A stretch of DNA of 64,000 bases from Papio anubis. Its lineage: Eukaryota; Chordata; Mammalia; Primates; Cercopithecidae. Positions 40,090 through 50,781 of the stretch are shown here, piece after piece. Each line of letters starts with the position of its first letter. Position 1 is the first letter of the stretch. The notes below the pieces were generated by a model that worked only from the letters and a program-made list of their open reading frames with translations, was not told the DNA's origin and ran no database searches. Both the position numbers and the translations under genes were made by a program. The DNA is taken from NCBI RefSeq assembly GCF_008728515.1, contig NC_044981.1, positions 95,698,426 through 95,762,425 on the forward strand. Reading direction: 5' to 3'.

Positions 40090-41837
40090 TGTGTCACCAC
40101 CTGTAACTATAATGTGGCCAGTGATTTGTCAAGTGTTTCTGTCTCCAATTTTCAGAGTAGCTCACAGAGGTGAACACTGAATAGAAAATATTCAGAGCTG
40201 GTATCACATAGTGTAGAAAATCTGGAAGGTGTGTTCCACTGCAAATTGACAGAGAGAGTCAAATGTTTTCATTCAACTCAAGACAATGCATGCATCAGGC
40301 CCCTGACAGCAAGTTGTGAATGTTGGGCTTTGTTGAGTCAGAGACCACTGCACTGGAAGAGGAAAACTAAACAAGGATAAAAATATCTGGTGTACCCCTG
40401 TCTTACTTAAAACTCTCTATTTTGTCCCAAGGCTGAGTGATCTGCTGATCTCCCAATGAGTACTGGCACCACTGTCATGATGATAATTAAGATGATAAAT
40501 GTCATTATGATAAATAAGAAATGTGTACAGGACAGGTTTGTAAAACCTCATGTGTAAGTATTTTATAGATTTTTAGTCTAACACAGAAAAAAAGTTTGGT
40601 CACAAATGAGTCAAGTGATCACTCTTGGAAACACTGTAAGTCAGTGATGGATTTGGGTACAAAAATGATGATGAGCTGAGTGTACTTTTGAGAGCTCCTT
40701 CCATAGCTTCTGGATCTCATTGAGGAGGTTGTGTCTCATCCATGCAGGTAAGGACTGAAATTCAGCCCTGGCTCAGTCCTGTGTCCCATGCAGAGGGGCG
40801 TCTTTTTCTAATTTACACAAAGGCACTGTACAGTCTAGCAACAGCCCTCCCAATACTATCCTCCTTGCTGATTCAGGGCTCATGGGACACACTTCAAAGA
40901 ATATTTGTCATGATGTATTGGAAATAATCTTGCAGTCATTTCAGTGCTTAATGGGTGACCAACACATAACATTTCATTCCCAGCAAGTATAAGAATAGAG
41001 TGACAGAGCAAATTTGTTTAGTAAGGGCATATCCCAGAGAAAGTAGAGAATGAAAAGAAATGCTACTGTGAGGAAAGAAAAGAGATGAACACATGGAGGT
41101 GGGGAGCACCGAGGAGAAAGTTTTACAAAAAGATTGACATCAACATGTTTAAAATGGTTCCAAAATCTATTGACCAAATTCAGGGGGAAAGACTTTAAAA
41201 AGAGCCAAGTATGCTTATTTTGAAAATTGCATTAGACAATTAGCCTGTGCATTTTTAAAAAGTAACTTAAATATTACTATTGCTTTGACTAATTCGAAAT
41301 TTGAGAAGTGTAAACCCAGTAAGAACTCTTGCTGTTTAGCAATGTTATCAGCCATCAGTTCTTCAGTGGTCAGCAATGCTGTAGTTTATATAGGACCTTC
41401 ACATCTTTTTCAAATGATCTGAAACCTGACCAGTGAGACAGCAGATTTGAAATGCCTGTGCAGTGACCAGAATGTGATGGGTGCTCACTAGAGGAGAGTG
41501 CTCAACTCACTTCCCACTTGCTCTATTATTTCAGCATGAAAGGAGTTAATTGGAACTTCTGTAACTCTCTACATTCCTGTGAGGATGGGGACAGAAGATA
41601 TTTCTCCAAGTTTCCAAAGGGAAGGCTGAAGAACAGAGAGCTGAGTAGCTTACCCAGAACCACTTAAGAATAATGTTCACTCAAGTAAGTATTTTTGGGC
41701 TTTCCCTCAAAAAGTGAAAAAGACCAAATAAAAAGAAGTTAAGGTTAGATGTATTGGAAATAAGGAGAGTAACCCCGGGGGAAAACATCCCAATTGAAAG
41801 CTGGCCTGGGTTTCTTCTTGAAACTTTTTTCTTAACT
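38876..41837. other. Intergenic, mostly unique
   Basis: No gene seen. A CAG repeat lies at 40054-40088 and a weak MIR-like segment at about 41590-41675. Confidence 0.45.
40054..40088. repeat. (CAG)n trinucleotide repeat
   Basis: Nine pure CAG units (40060-40086) preceded by GCAGCGG; no coding context on either strand. Confidence 0.95.
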
Positions 41838-42145
41838 TTTTTTTTTTTTTTTTTTTTTTTTGAGACGGAGTCTTGCTCTGTCGCCCAGAGTGGAGAGCAG
41901 TGGCGCCATCTTGGCTCACTGCAAGCTCCGCCTCCTGGGTTCGCGCCAATCTCCTGCCTCTGACTCCCTAGTAGCTGGGACTACAGGCACCCACCACCAC
42001 CATGCCCGGCTAATGTTTTGTATTTTTAGTAGAGACAGGGTTTTACCGTGTTAGCCAGGATGGTCTGATCTCCTGACCTTGTGATCCACCCGCCTCGGCC
42101 TCCCAAAGTGCTGGGATTACAGGCGTGAGCCACCGTGCCCGTCCC
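41838..42145 (-). mobile_element. Alu (young S/Y-like), full length
   Basis: Poly-T start, GAGACGGAGTCTTGCTCTGT, GTTAGCCAGGATGGTCT and GCCTCGGCCTCCCAAAGTGC. The TTAGCCAGGATGG block favours AluY or AluSc. Confidence 0.93.
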
Positions 42146-42149
42146 TTAA

Positions 42150-43645
42150 TTTCTAAATTTGGAAATCATTATGGATTTACAGGAAGTTGCAAATAAATGT
42201 ACAGGGAATTCGGGTGCACCCTTTACCTTGCCTACCCGAGTAACATCTTGCATAATGTATATGTATAAATACCAAGAAAGTGACATTGGTACAATTAACA
42301 GAGCTCATTCAGGTTTCTCCAGTTACACTTGTACTCGTGTGTATGTGTGTGTGTGTGTGTGTGCGTGCCTGCGTGTGTGTGTCCGTGTGTGTGTGCTCAT
42401 AGTCCTATACAGTCTGACCACATGTGTAGCTTAGTGTACCATCACCACAATTAAGATACAGAATTGCACCATCACCACAAGGGTCCCTTATATTAGCCCT
42501 TTCTCTTTGCCTCCATCCTCATCTCTAAATCCTGGACACCACTAATCTCTTTTCCATTGATAATTTTGTTTCAGGAATGTTATGTAAATGGAATAATATA
42601 TAATGTAACTTTTCGAGATTGGTGTTTTCACTGAGCACCACCTCTTGAGACCAGTTCATATTGTTACACATATCAGTAGTTCATTCCTTTTTATTTCTGA
42701 GTAGTATTCAATGGTATGGATGTTCCACAGTTTTTTTTTTAACGATTCACCTTGTTGAAGAGCATTTGGGTGGTTTCCAGTTTGTATATTATACATAAAG
42801 GTGCTATGAGCATTGCTGTACAAGTTTCTGTATGAACATAAGTCTGCATTTCTGTGGAACAGATGCCTGAAAGTACAACTGCTGGGTGGTATGGGAAGTC
42901 CATTTTTGGTTTTAAAAGAAAAAGTAAAACTATATGTGTGACTGTACCACTTTACATCCTTACCACCACATATGAGTGATCCGATTTCTCCACATCTTCA
43001 CTGGCATTAGATTTTTTTTTTTTTTTTTTTTTTTTTTGAAATCATATCTCTCTCTGTCACCCAGGCATGCTGCAGCCTCGACTTTGCAATCTCAAGTGAT
43101 CCTCCCATCTCAGCTTGGGACTACAGGCAGGCACCGCCACGCCTGACACATTTTTGTATTTTTTTGTGGAGACGGGGTGTGACAGGGTTACCCAGGCCGG
43201 TCTCAAACTCCTGGGTTCAAGCAATCCAGCCGCCTCGGCCTCCCTAAGGGCTAGGATTACAGATGTGAGTCACCGTGCCTGGCCAGCATTTGATGTGATT
43301 TTTTATGTTAGCCATTCAGATGGGTCTGATATCATTGTGGTGTTTGTTAGTTTACATCTTCCTAATGGCAAATAATGTTAGATACCTTCTCATGTACTTA
43401 TTTGCCATCTCTGTATCCCCTTTGGTAAAATGTCTGTTCATGTTTTTGTTCATTTTCTAATTGAATTGCCTGTGTGGTTTTTTACAGCTGAGTTTTGAGA
43501 TTATATGTATTCTTTGTTTGATTTGTGATTTGCAAATATTTTCTCTCAGTCTGTAGTCTGTCTTTTCATCTCCTTTACAGAGTCTTTCACAAGCAAAAGT
43601 TTAAAATTTTGATGATGTCCATTTCTTCTGCTTTTTTTTTTTTTC
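42150..43645 (-). repeat. Old L1 3' region, split by an Alu
   Basis: 42150-43011 and 43285-43645 read continuously as an antisense L1M 3' end (ATGGATTTACAGGAAGTTGC; TGGAATAATATATAATGTAA; GCCATTCAGATGGGTCTGAT). It includes a (GT)n at about 42339-42397. Confidence 0.8.
43012..43284 (-). mobile_element. Alu (AluJ-like) with internal deletion, inserted in L1
   Basis: Poly-T tract, CTCTGTCACCCAGGCATGCT, TGGGACTACAGGCAGGCACC and CACCGTGCCTGGCC; part of the left monomer is missing. Confidence 0.85.
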
Positions 43646-43799
43646 CTATTTGAAACTTATCTTTAAAAAGCAATAGGACAACATCATCCACAAGGGAATG
43701 ACTCAGTGTCAAAATCACAGCTTTCTGAAGCTATTTCACCATTGCAATGGAGAGAGGAATGCCAACTCCAACTCAACAGATATTTAAGGAAGATTTTTT

Positions 43800-44540
43800 T
43801 CAGTGAACAAATCAGCAAAGATCCCCACCCATGTGGCATGTAAATTCAAATGGGGGAGGTAGGCAATGAACATAATAAAGTTAATTACATAACAGGTAAG
43901 AGGGTTGTAAATGCTCTGGGAAAAGAAAAAGAAGAGCAAGGAGTATAGGGTGCTGGTCGGGGATGTTTACAGTATTGAATAAAGGTATTAGAAGGGCTTT
44001 ACTGAGAAAGAGAAATTTGAGCCAACTTGAAGGAGGTGAAGGAGTTAGTCAAGTGGATATCAGGAAGGAGAGGACTGCTAAGACCCTAATGTGGGGTGTG
44101 CCTGGATGATTCATGGAGTAGCAAGAAGGTCAGTGTCCATGGCAGACTAGAGACGGGGAGGAGGAGAATGTAGGAGAAGAGAATGTAGGTGCAGATCACA
44201 TAGGCCCTTGGAAGTCACCCTAAGGATTTTATGAAGTGAGGTGAGGATACATTGCAGGATTTTGAGCTGGGGGGTGAAATGATCTGACTTGTTTTAACAG
44301 GGTCACTCTGGCTGCTGTGTTGACAGTAGTTTGAAGGAGGGCAGAGCAGAAGCAAGGAGATACCTACTACAGGGATCCGGTGGAGGGGTAATGGCGGCTT
44401 CAACCAAGTGAAAGCAGAGTAGGTGGTGAGAAGTGGCTAGATTCTGGATGTATTTGAAGGTAAATCCAACAGAGTTTTCGGTGAATTGAGTGTGGGGTGA
44501 GAGAAAGAGGAAGAAGGAAGACTTCAAGATTAAAGCTAAA
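43800..44540 (+). repeat. Ancient interspersed repeat, same unnamed family as 17755-18800
   Basis: GATCTGACTTGTTTTAACAG, GGTCACTCTGGCTGCTGTGT, TAGATTCTGGATGTATTTGA and GTGTGGGGTGAGAGAAAGAG are in the order of a long dispersed mammalian element. Open frames on the opposite strand are chance. Confidence 0.6.
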
Positions 44541-44545
44541 ACATA

Positions 44546-44854
44546 GGCCCAGGTGCAGTGGTTTACACCTGTAATCCCAGCACTTTGAGAAGCTGAGGTA
44601 GGAGGATCACTTGAACCCAGGAGTTCAAGACCACCCTAGGCAACATAGCAAGACCTTATCCCTACAAAAACTAATTTTATAAAAATTAGCCGGGCATAGT
44701 GGTGTGTGCCTATAGTCACAGCTACTCAGGAGACTGAGGCAGGAGGATACCCTTGAGCCCAAGAGGTTGAGGCTGCAGTGAGCCATGATTGCACCACTGC
44801 ACTCCAGGTTGAGTGACAGAGGGATACTATGTCTCAAAACAAAACAAAAAAAAG
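44546..44854 (+). mobile_element. Alu (AluJ-like), full length
   Basis: GGCCCAGGTGCAGTGGTTTA to a CAAAACAAAAAAAAG tail, both monomers present, many substitutions. Confidence 0.92.
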
Positions 44855-44959
44855 TTAAAACAGAGTAAAAGTGGCCCAGAGTATAGGTTGTGAATAGAAA
44901 GTTAATGAGAGAGAGGTGGGGTCAATAAAAAGGCAGTTCAGCCTTTGTGGGAGGTAATT

Positions 44960-45490
44960 TAACAGTATTTTTTTAAAAATTCAAAATGCATATCTATGCT
45001 TTGGTCCAACAATTTTTTTCTTTTAAGGAATTTATCCTTCAGAGATATTGTACACGTACACAGGTATATATAAAAGGACTTCACTACAGACCTGTTTACA
45101 ATAGTGAGAAACAGAAACAACCTAGACATCCAGCAGTAGGGAAGGGAATGGTTTATATATTATAGTACATCAAACTATAAACCCCATGACACGTTAAACT
45201 GCATAACATATGTCTAGTTAAAGCTCTCCAAGTTATACTGTTAAATGAAAAAAGCAAGCAGCAGAGTACTACATGAATTGGGCAAAGAAAATTCTCTCTA
45301 TATCCACACTTACGTATCTACATATATGTAAATACTTAGGGATAAGCCTGGGATGATACATGGGACAATTTTTCAAAGGAGCAGGGAATGCATGAAAAAA
45401 CACATTGTACCCTCTTTATACGTTTAAACAGGCACTCAATATTGTCTTAATGAAACACATTTAAACAAGTATACTCTATCAAAAGCTTTT
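44960..45490 (+). repeat. Old L1/HAL1 fragment
   Basis: AAGGAATTTATCCTTCAGAG, ATAGTGAGAAACAGAAACAA and CCTAGACATCCAGCAGTAGG are diverged L1 ORF2-end motifs. Confidence 0.65.
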
Positions 45491-45518
45491 AAAAGTAGGG
45501 TAGAAGAATTATTTCTTG

Positions 45519-45820
45519 CCAGGGGTGATGGCTCACACCTGTAATCCCAGCACTTTGGGAGGCCGAGGTGGGCGGATCACCTGAGGTCGGGAGTTTGAGA
45601 CCAGCCTGACCAGCATGGAGAAACCCCACCTTTACTAAAAATACAAAACTAGCCGGGCATGGTGGTACATGCCTGTAATCCCAGCTACTCGGGAGGCTGA
45701 GGCAGGAGAATCTCTTGAACCCGGGAGGCGGAGATTGCAGTAAGCCGAGATCGTGCCACTGCACTCCAGCCTGGGCAACAAGAGCGAAATGCTGTCTCAA
45801 AAAAAAAAAAAAAAAAAAAA
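45519..45820 (+). mobile_element. AluS with target-site duplication
   Basis: Full Alu with a long poly-A tail. Flanks GAATTATTTCTTG (45506-45518) and GAATTAATTTCTTG (45821-45834) are the target-site duplication. Confidence 0.95.
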
Positions 45821-45845
45821 GAATTAATTTCTTGTTAATAAAGCC

Positions 45846-45995
45846 TTTTTTTTTTTTTCACTCTGTCACCCAGGCGGAAAAGCAGTGGCATGTAATCATA
45901 GCTCACTGCAGCCTCAAACTCCTGGGCTCAAGTGAACCTTCTACCTTAGCCTTCTAAGTAGCTGGAACTGCAGATGTGAGCCACCAAGCCTGGCC
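45846..45995 (-). mobile_element. Alu monomer (FLAM-like)
   Basis: Poly-T, CACTCTGTCACCCAGGCGGA, AGCTCACTGCAGCCTCAAAC and GAGCCACCAAGCCTGGCC; about half an Alu. Confidence 0.85.
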
Positions 45996-46264
45996 ACTGT
46001 AAATTAAAGTCTTCACTACTTTCCTTAGAGCCCCAGGGGATCCTGACCCTCACTCTGGGAAACAACCCCCCTTTCACGATGAGAGAGTAAGGGTTGGTTA
46101 GCCGGGGTGAAGGGCGGAAATGAGAGAGTCCAAGGTCATTCTATTTCCAAAGGCTCTAGGAGAACCACTGGGGCTTTCCTGTGAGTAGTACACCCAAATA
46201 ATTAGTTATTCCTACCCCCAAATCCTAGATCTCTTTGTCGCTTTCTGCCTTACATTGAGATAGC

Positions 46265-46390
46265 ATAAAGTGGCAGACAGAGACAGTACCTGGACTCTAA
46301 GGAGCTGGGCTCCAGTCTGCCACTCCCCCGGTGTCTCTGAGATTCTGTTTTCTTATCTGTGACATCAGGGACAACAGCAAAAGTCAGATG
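46265..46390 (+). repeat. MIR fragment
   Basis: GGAGCTGGGCTCCAGTCTGC, then GATTCTGTTTTCTTATCTGT. Confidence 0.6.
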
Positions 46391-47214
46391 AGAGCTGTTG
46401 CTGGAAGTGTGTTGCGGGTGGAAGGCTCCCAGCTGTCAGCGCTCTCAAGGCAGGGATATGTCTTTCCCACTCTAAACCAGGGTGTGCTATGTTGTAGGAA
46501 CTCTGAAATGGATCCTGAATAGATGCATTTGGTGCAATTTCATGAGGTATTCTTGCAGATGAATCAGACTAAGTATCTTGTAAGATTATTACTTGTTTTT
46601 TTCATTTAAAAATTTTTTGAGAATGTTGTTTCTGGATCCATTTGGATTTCTTGTTTTCTTTCTTCAAATTTCACTTTCATCTCCATTCCCAGTGACATTT
46701 ATTTGCAAGGACACTCAAGGACAGAATGACAGCAGTACAAGTTTGCCACCTATAGGTGGACATTGTCATTACAAGTGTTTTTTCTGTGACCCAGACAGTG
46801 GTCTAAAAAAACAAACAAAACTCAAAAACTAACTAACAAAAAACCAGTCATGCACAAAACACCCCCGTGACTTTCACTTCAACCTTACTCTTCACATATT
46901 TGCTCTCATTATTCCCGTAAGTGTTGGTGTTAATTAGGGTCACCGGCAAGGATTTTTGTAACTACAAACAGGTGTAACTTTTGCTCTATAAAGATTTGTC
47001 TTAAATGTTTTATTGTATTTTCCTGTCTGATCAAGGTAGATTGGATTTGATATAAATGTTCTATTTCTTCAGAAAATGAACAAAAAACAGATCTAGATCA
47101 CTCTGCCTTACTGCTTGTAATACAAGTAAAAGCATGGGCCTGTGCAGGTATAAAACGTGACACAGACTCTTGAGTAGTGCTGGCCAGTGGACAAAGGAAC
47201 ACAGGCCTTGTTTT
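46391..47214. other. Intergenic, nothing recognised
   Basis: Unique AT-rich sequence. Confidence 0.45.
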
Positions 47215-47335
47215 ATCTCTGAGCTCTACCAGATCATGGCCTGACACCTGAGCATCTATTTGCTCATCTATAAATTAAGTGCTGGGACTGAATTTTCTAT
47301 GCAGTTCCTTCTAGCTCTAATAAGCTAGACTCGAT
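47215..47335 (+). repeat. MIR3-like fragment
   Basis: TATTTGCTCATCTATAAATT and GCAGTTCCTTCTAGCTCTAA. Confidence 0.6.
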
Positions 47336-47364
47336 GGGCTGAAGTAATTATAATAACAAGGATT

Positions 47365-47545
47365 TCTAGCATTTATTAAGGCCTTACTAGCTGTCAGGCC
47401 TGGGTTAAGCATGATCTCATTTGATCTGCATGGTAAACCTATTAAATAAGTGACACTATTACAAGTAAGAAAACCGAGATTGAGGGAAATTTAGTAATTT
47501 GCCCCAAATTATAAGAAAGTATGTGCTATGGTCAGAAGTTGACCA
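47365..47545 (+). repeat. MIR fragment
   Basis: GCATGATCTCATTTGATCTG, then AAGAAAACCGAGATTGAGGG. Confidence 0.75.
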
Positions 47546-47715
47546 GTGACTACCTACTGAGCTCACCATGACTTTAGGCGCTATAATATATATCCCAATA
47601 AGTGCCGTTCCCTTTCATATAGTCCCTTCGGAAGCCTACCCAGATATTCTAATAATGTTGCCATTACTATGTTTGGATCACTGTTTTGGACAGAAAGTAG
47701 CCCAAACTGGTGGGC

Positions 47716-48004
47716 TAATTTTTTTTTAAGAGACAATGTCCTGCTCTGTTGCCCAGGCATGGTATAATCTTGGCTCACCCCAGCCTTAGCCTCCTGGGCT
47801 CAAGTGATCTCCCTGCCTCCGTCCCTTGAGAAGCTGGGACTACAGGCATATACCACCATGCCCAGCTAATTTTAAAAAATTTTTTGTAGAGACAGGATCT
47901 TGCTATGCTGCCCAGGCTGGTCACTAACTCTTGGTCTCAAGCAATCCTCCCACTTTGCCCTCTCAAAGTGCTGGGATTACAGGTGTGAACCACCATGCCT
48001 GGCC
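47716..48004 (-). mobile_element. Alu (AluJ-like)
   Basis: AGAGACAATGTCCTGCTCTG, GCTGGGACTACAGGCATATA and ACCACCATGCCTGGCC; diverged, tail degraded. Confidence 0.9.
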
Positions 48005-48089
48005 AAGGTGAGCTAATTTGAATAAAACAAGAAAGCTGGCCTTACTGATGTTTGGCCATCTCCAAAATAAGCAAGTGATTAAGCCAACT

Positions 48090-48480
48090 AGTATTTTTTT
48101 ATTTATCTACATCCAATGTATGCTGAGCACCTAATTCTTCATACAGATGGAGACAAAAGACACAGGGTCTGTAAGACAGGATGTGCTGGGTGGTGAAGAT
48201 GTGGGAATTACCAAAGGTCATGAAAAGGAGCCAGGCATAGTGTGCCTCAATGGAGGAGTGGAACATGGGCAAGTCAAGGCTTGGGGTGTGGGAAAGTGGA
48301 AGAGCTGGGAGAGTGCAGGTAGGTTTAACCAGAGAAGAGAGTTGGTTGCTGGAATCAGTGAGAAAGAATGCTGAAGTCTGGGGCCCAGTGGAGGAGGCCC
48401 TTTTGTGCAAAGCTAGGCATCATGAAATGCCTTGAAAGCCCTTTGGTAATGAGGAAATGCTCAGTGCAGGGCTCTTGGAT
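48090..48480 (+). repeat. Possible ancient repeat remnant
   Basis: GGGAAAGTGGAAGAGCTGGG and a GCATCATGAAATGCCTTGAA block weakly recall the unnamed family at 43800. Low certainty. Confidence 0.25.
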
Positions 48481-48859
48481 GGCCCTGCCTGAATCTTCAT
48501 CTCATCTCTGCCCAGCAAGTCCCCTGGGTGATGTCCTTTACCCTCAAGGTATTAGCCATCACCCTAGTCCATGGTTGTAAATATTTCTTTTTGGCTTTGA
48601 GCCCTCCGGATACTCCAGACCTGCATTCACGTCGCATGCTAGACACATCCATTGAATGATTGTTTCCTTTAGGGTCCTCAGATTCAGCATGGGTGGGCAC
48701 ATAAAACTAATATGTTCCTCCTGGGTTTCCTATTTCAGTTCATGGCCTCAACATGATCAAAGTCAACAGAATCATCCCCTGAATGACATCTTCAGATCTC
48801 CCATCTTGCTCCTTTCCTAGACCCCACCAATCCCTGAGTCCAGTCATCGGTGTAGCTTC

Positions 48860-49040
48860 CCTGGCTACAGCGCACAGATTTTGGAGTCATACAATGAATT
48901 CGAATTTGAATCCTGACTCTCTGTGGCTATATTATTAGCTAAGATGTGTAATCGGACTGAGCCTCATTTCATCATCTGTAAAATGGGTAAGATGCCGATC
49001 TACAATTTAACCGTAGGAATTATATGAGATTCCGATATAA
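48860..49040 (+). repeat. MIR, near full length
   Basis: TTGAATCCTGACTCTCTGTG and CATTTCATCATCTGTAAAAT, followed by a diverged 3' end. Confidence 0.8.
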
Positions 49041-50486
49041 AAGAACCCCTTCCCCTTCAGATTCATTCTCTACCCTTTCTACCCTGCTTTGTGCCACAGA
49101 CACTGAACCTATGCAGAGACTCCAGAGGGAAGTGGGGTTCCCTTCAGCTTCTTGTTGGGTTTAACCAGTGGGTGACCATTGAGAGATGGGGGAGAGAAAA
49201 GCTGGAATGTTCATTGCCTCATCCTCTTCCTGCCATGGCTTTTACAGTGATTATATTTTTCTAGGCCTTGACTTTGGCGGGCAGTCCCTCTTCTATAGCT
49301 ATGGCTCTCACCAGTTAAGAGAGTCCATCTTTCTCCTCTTAGCCTTTCAGACCTGGGGCAAGATCTTACTTTTGCTAGTCCCTCAGTATTTTGGCATCCT
49401 TTGGTAAAATCTGAATCCTGATCCACTTCTGTATACAGTTCTTTTATTAAACTCTTCTCAGTTAAATTTTGTGCATATGCCCATCTGTTCCTGTTGGAAT
49501 CTGGCTATGACAAGGTGCAAAGGACCTTTTGGAGAAAATGATTTGGCACGGACCTGCAGGATGCAGGATGGATGGCAGGGATGAGTTCCATCCAGAGAAA
49601 GAGTACCAATGAAGGACTGGGCTATGACAGGCAGCAAAGTGAGGGTGGAAATGAAGGGCAGGTGTAGATGTACTTTCTTTGCTGTACAGAGTGCCTGCTT
49701 TTGCCACAAGCTACCTTGTCTAGGTGACACATCTGTTTATTATCTGCTTTCAAAGCCCAATGCTACTTTTAAGTAACCAAGAAACCAAAAAATAAATTTG
49801 AGGAATTGAACACTTGAGGGGCTCCCATAGCTCCAACAAAGCTCTAATCTTGTTTAGCCAGCTCCAGCCCTGTCCCAAGCCTGGTTGTAGCTGATCTTGT
49901 CTTTAATCAGGACTATAGAAGTCTCTGTTTCTCTCCCACCAAAAGCAAATATTTACCTTTCATATTCCCATAACACTTCACAGAAACTCTGATTTAGAAC
50001 TGACCATGTTGACTTTGAGAGCAAGGACAAACCGTCTGGGTTTGGCTTTGGTCCCCTAGTCCCCAGCATGCAGAGCCAGCTTACTTTACCCCAGCTCTGT
50101 GGAAGCTCAGTTGAGTGTCTAGGTTGAAGAGTGACTGGAGTAGGCGTGGATGAGAATAAAGGGCAATGAATTGCAAGCTGTTGCAAAACCCACGTCCATG
50201 GTACAGGAGGAACCCGTGGACCTGCGTGCTTGCCCTTGTCAGAATGTCACAGCTCACAGGGCAGGAGGGAAGACTGGCATTCTCACCCCAGCTGCCTGTA
50301 TGCTTCTCAGCCCTTAGCATAATTTTGACTCTGCAGAGGTGCACAATAAATGTTACAAAGGTAAGTAGAAGACATCATCCACTGTTTATGCTCTTGAATT
50401 GGCCAAAAGATTGTTTCTAGAAGAGAGATATTGGAATGTCTTATTTTGGAAAAGCAGCTATACAATTTTTGTTGTGTTGTGTTTCG
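49041..50486. other. Intergenic, nothing recognised
   Basis: Unique sequence. A short L2/MIR-like tail lies near 50320-50360. Confidence 0.45.
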
Positions 50487-50781
50487 TTTTATTTTGTTTG
50501 AGACAAGGTCTCACTCTGTTGCTCAGGCTGGAGTATAGTGGTATAATCACAGCTCCCCGCAGGTTTAACTTCTGGGCTCAAGCAATTCTCCCACCTCAGC
50601 CCCCCAAATTCCTAGGAGTACAGGCATGTGCCACTATGCCTGGCTAAATTTTTCACTTTTTGTAGAGACGGAAGTGTCCCTATATTGCCTGGGCTTGTCT
50701 TGAACTCTTGGCCTTGGGTGATCCTCCCACGTCAGCCTCCCGAAGCATTGGGATTACAGGCATGAGCCACCGAACCAGGCC
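50487..50781 (-). mobile_element. Alu (AluJ-like)
   Basis: GAGACAAGGTCTCACTCTGT, GCTCAGGCTGGAGTATAGTG and GCATGAGCCACCGAACCAGG. Confidence 0.9.

Noticed and set aside
45489..45800. 103-codon minus-strand frame
   Set aside because: Antisense Alu translation (typical LSLPSSWDYRH run); same for the frames at 3464-3729, 41860-42054 and 44625-44837.
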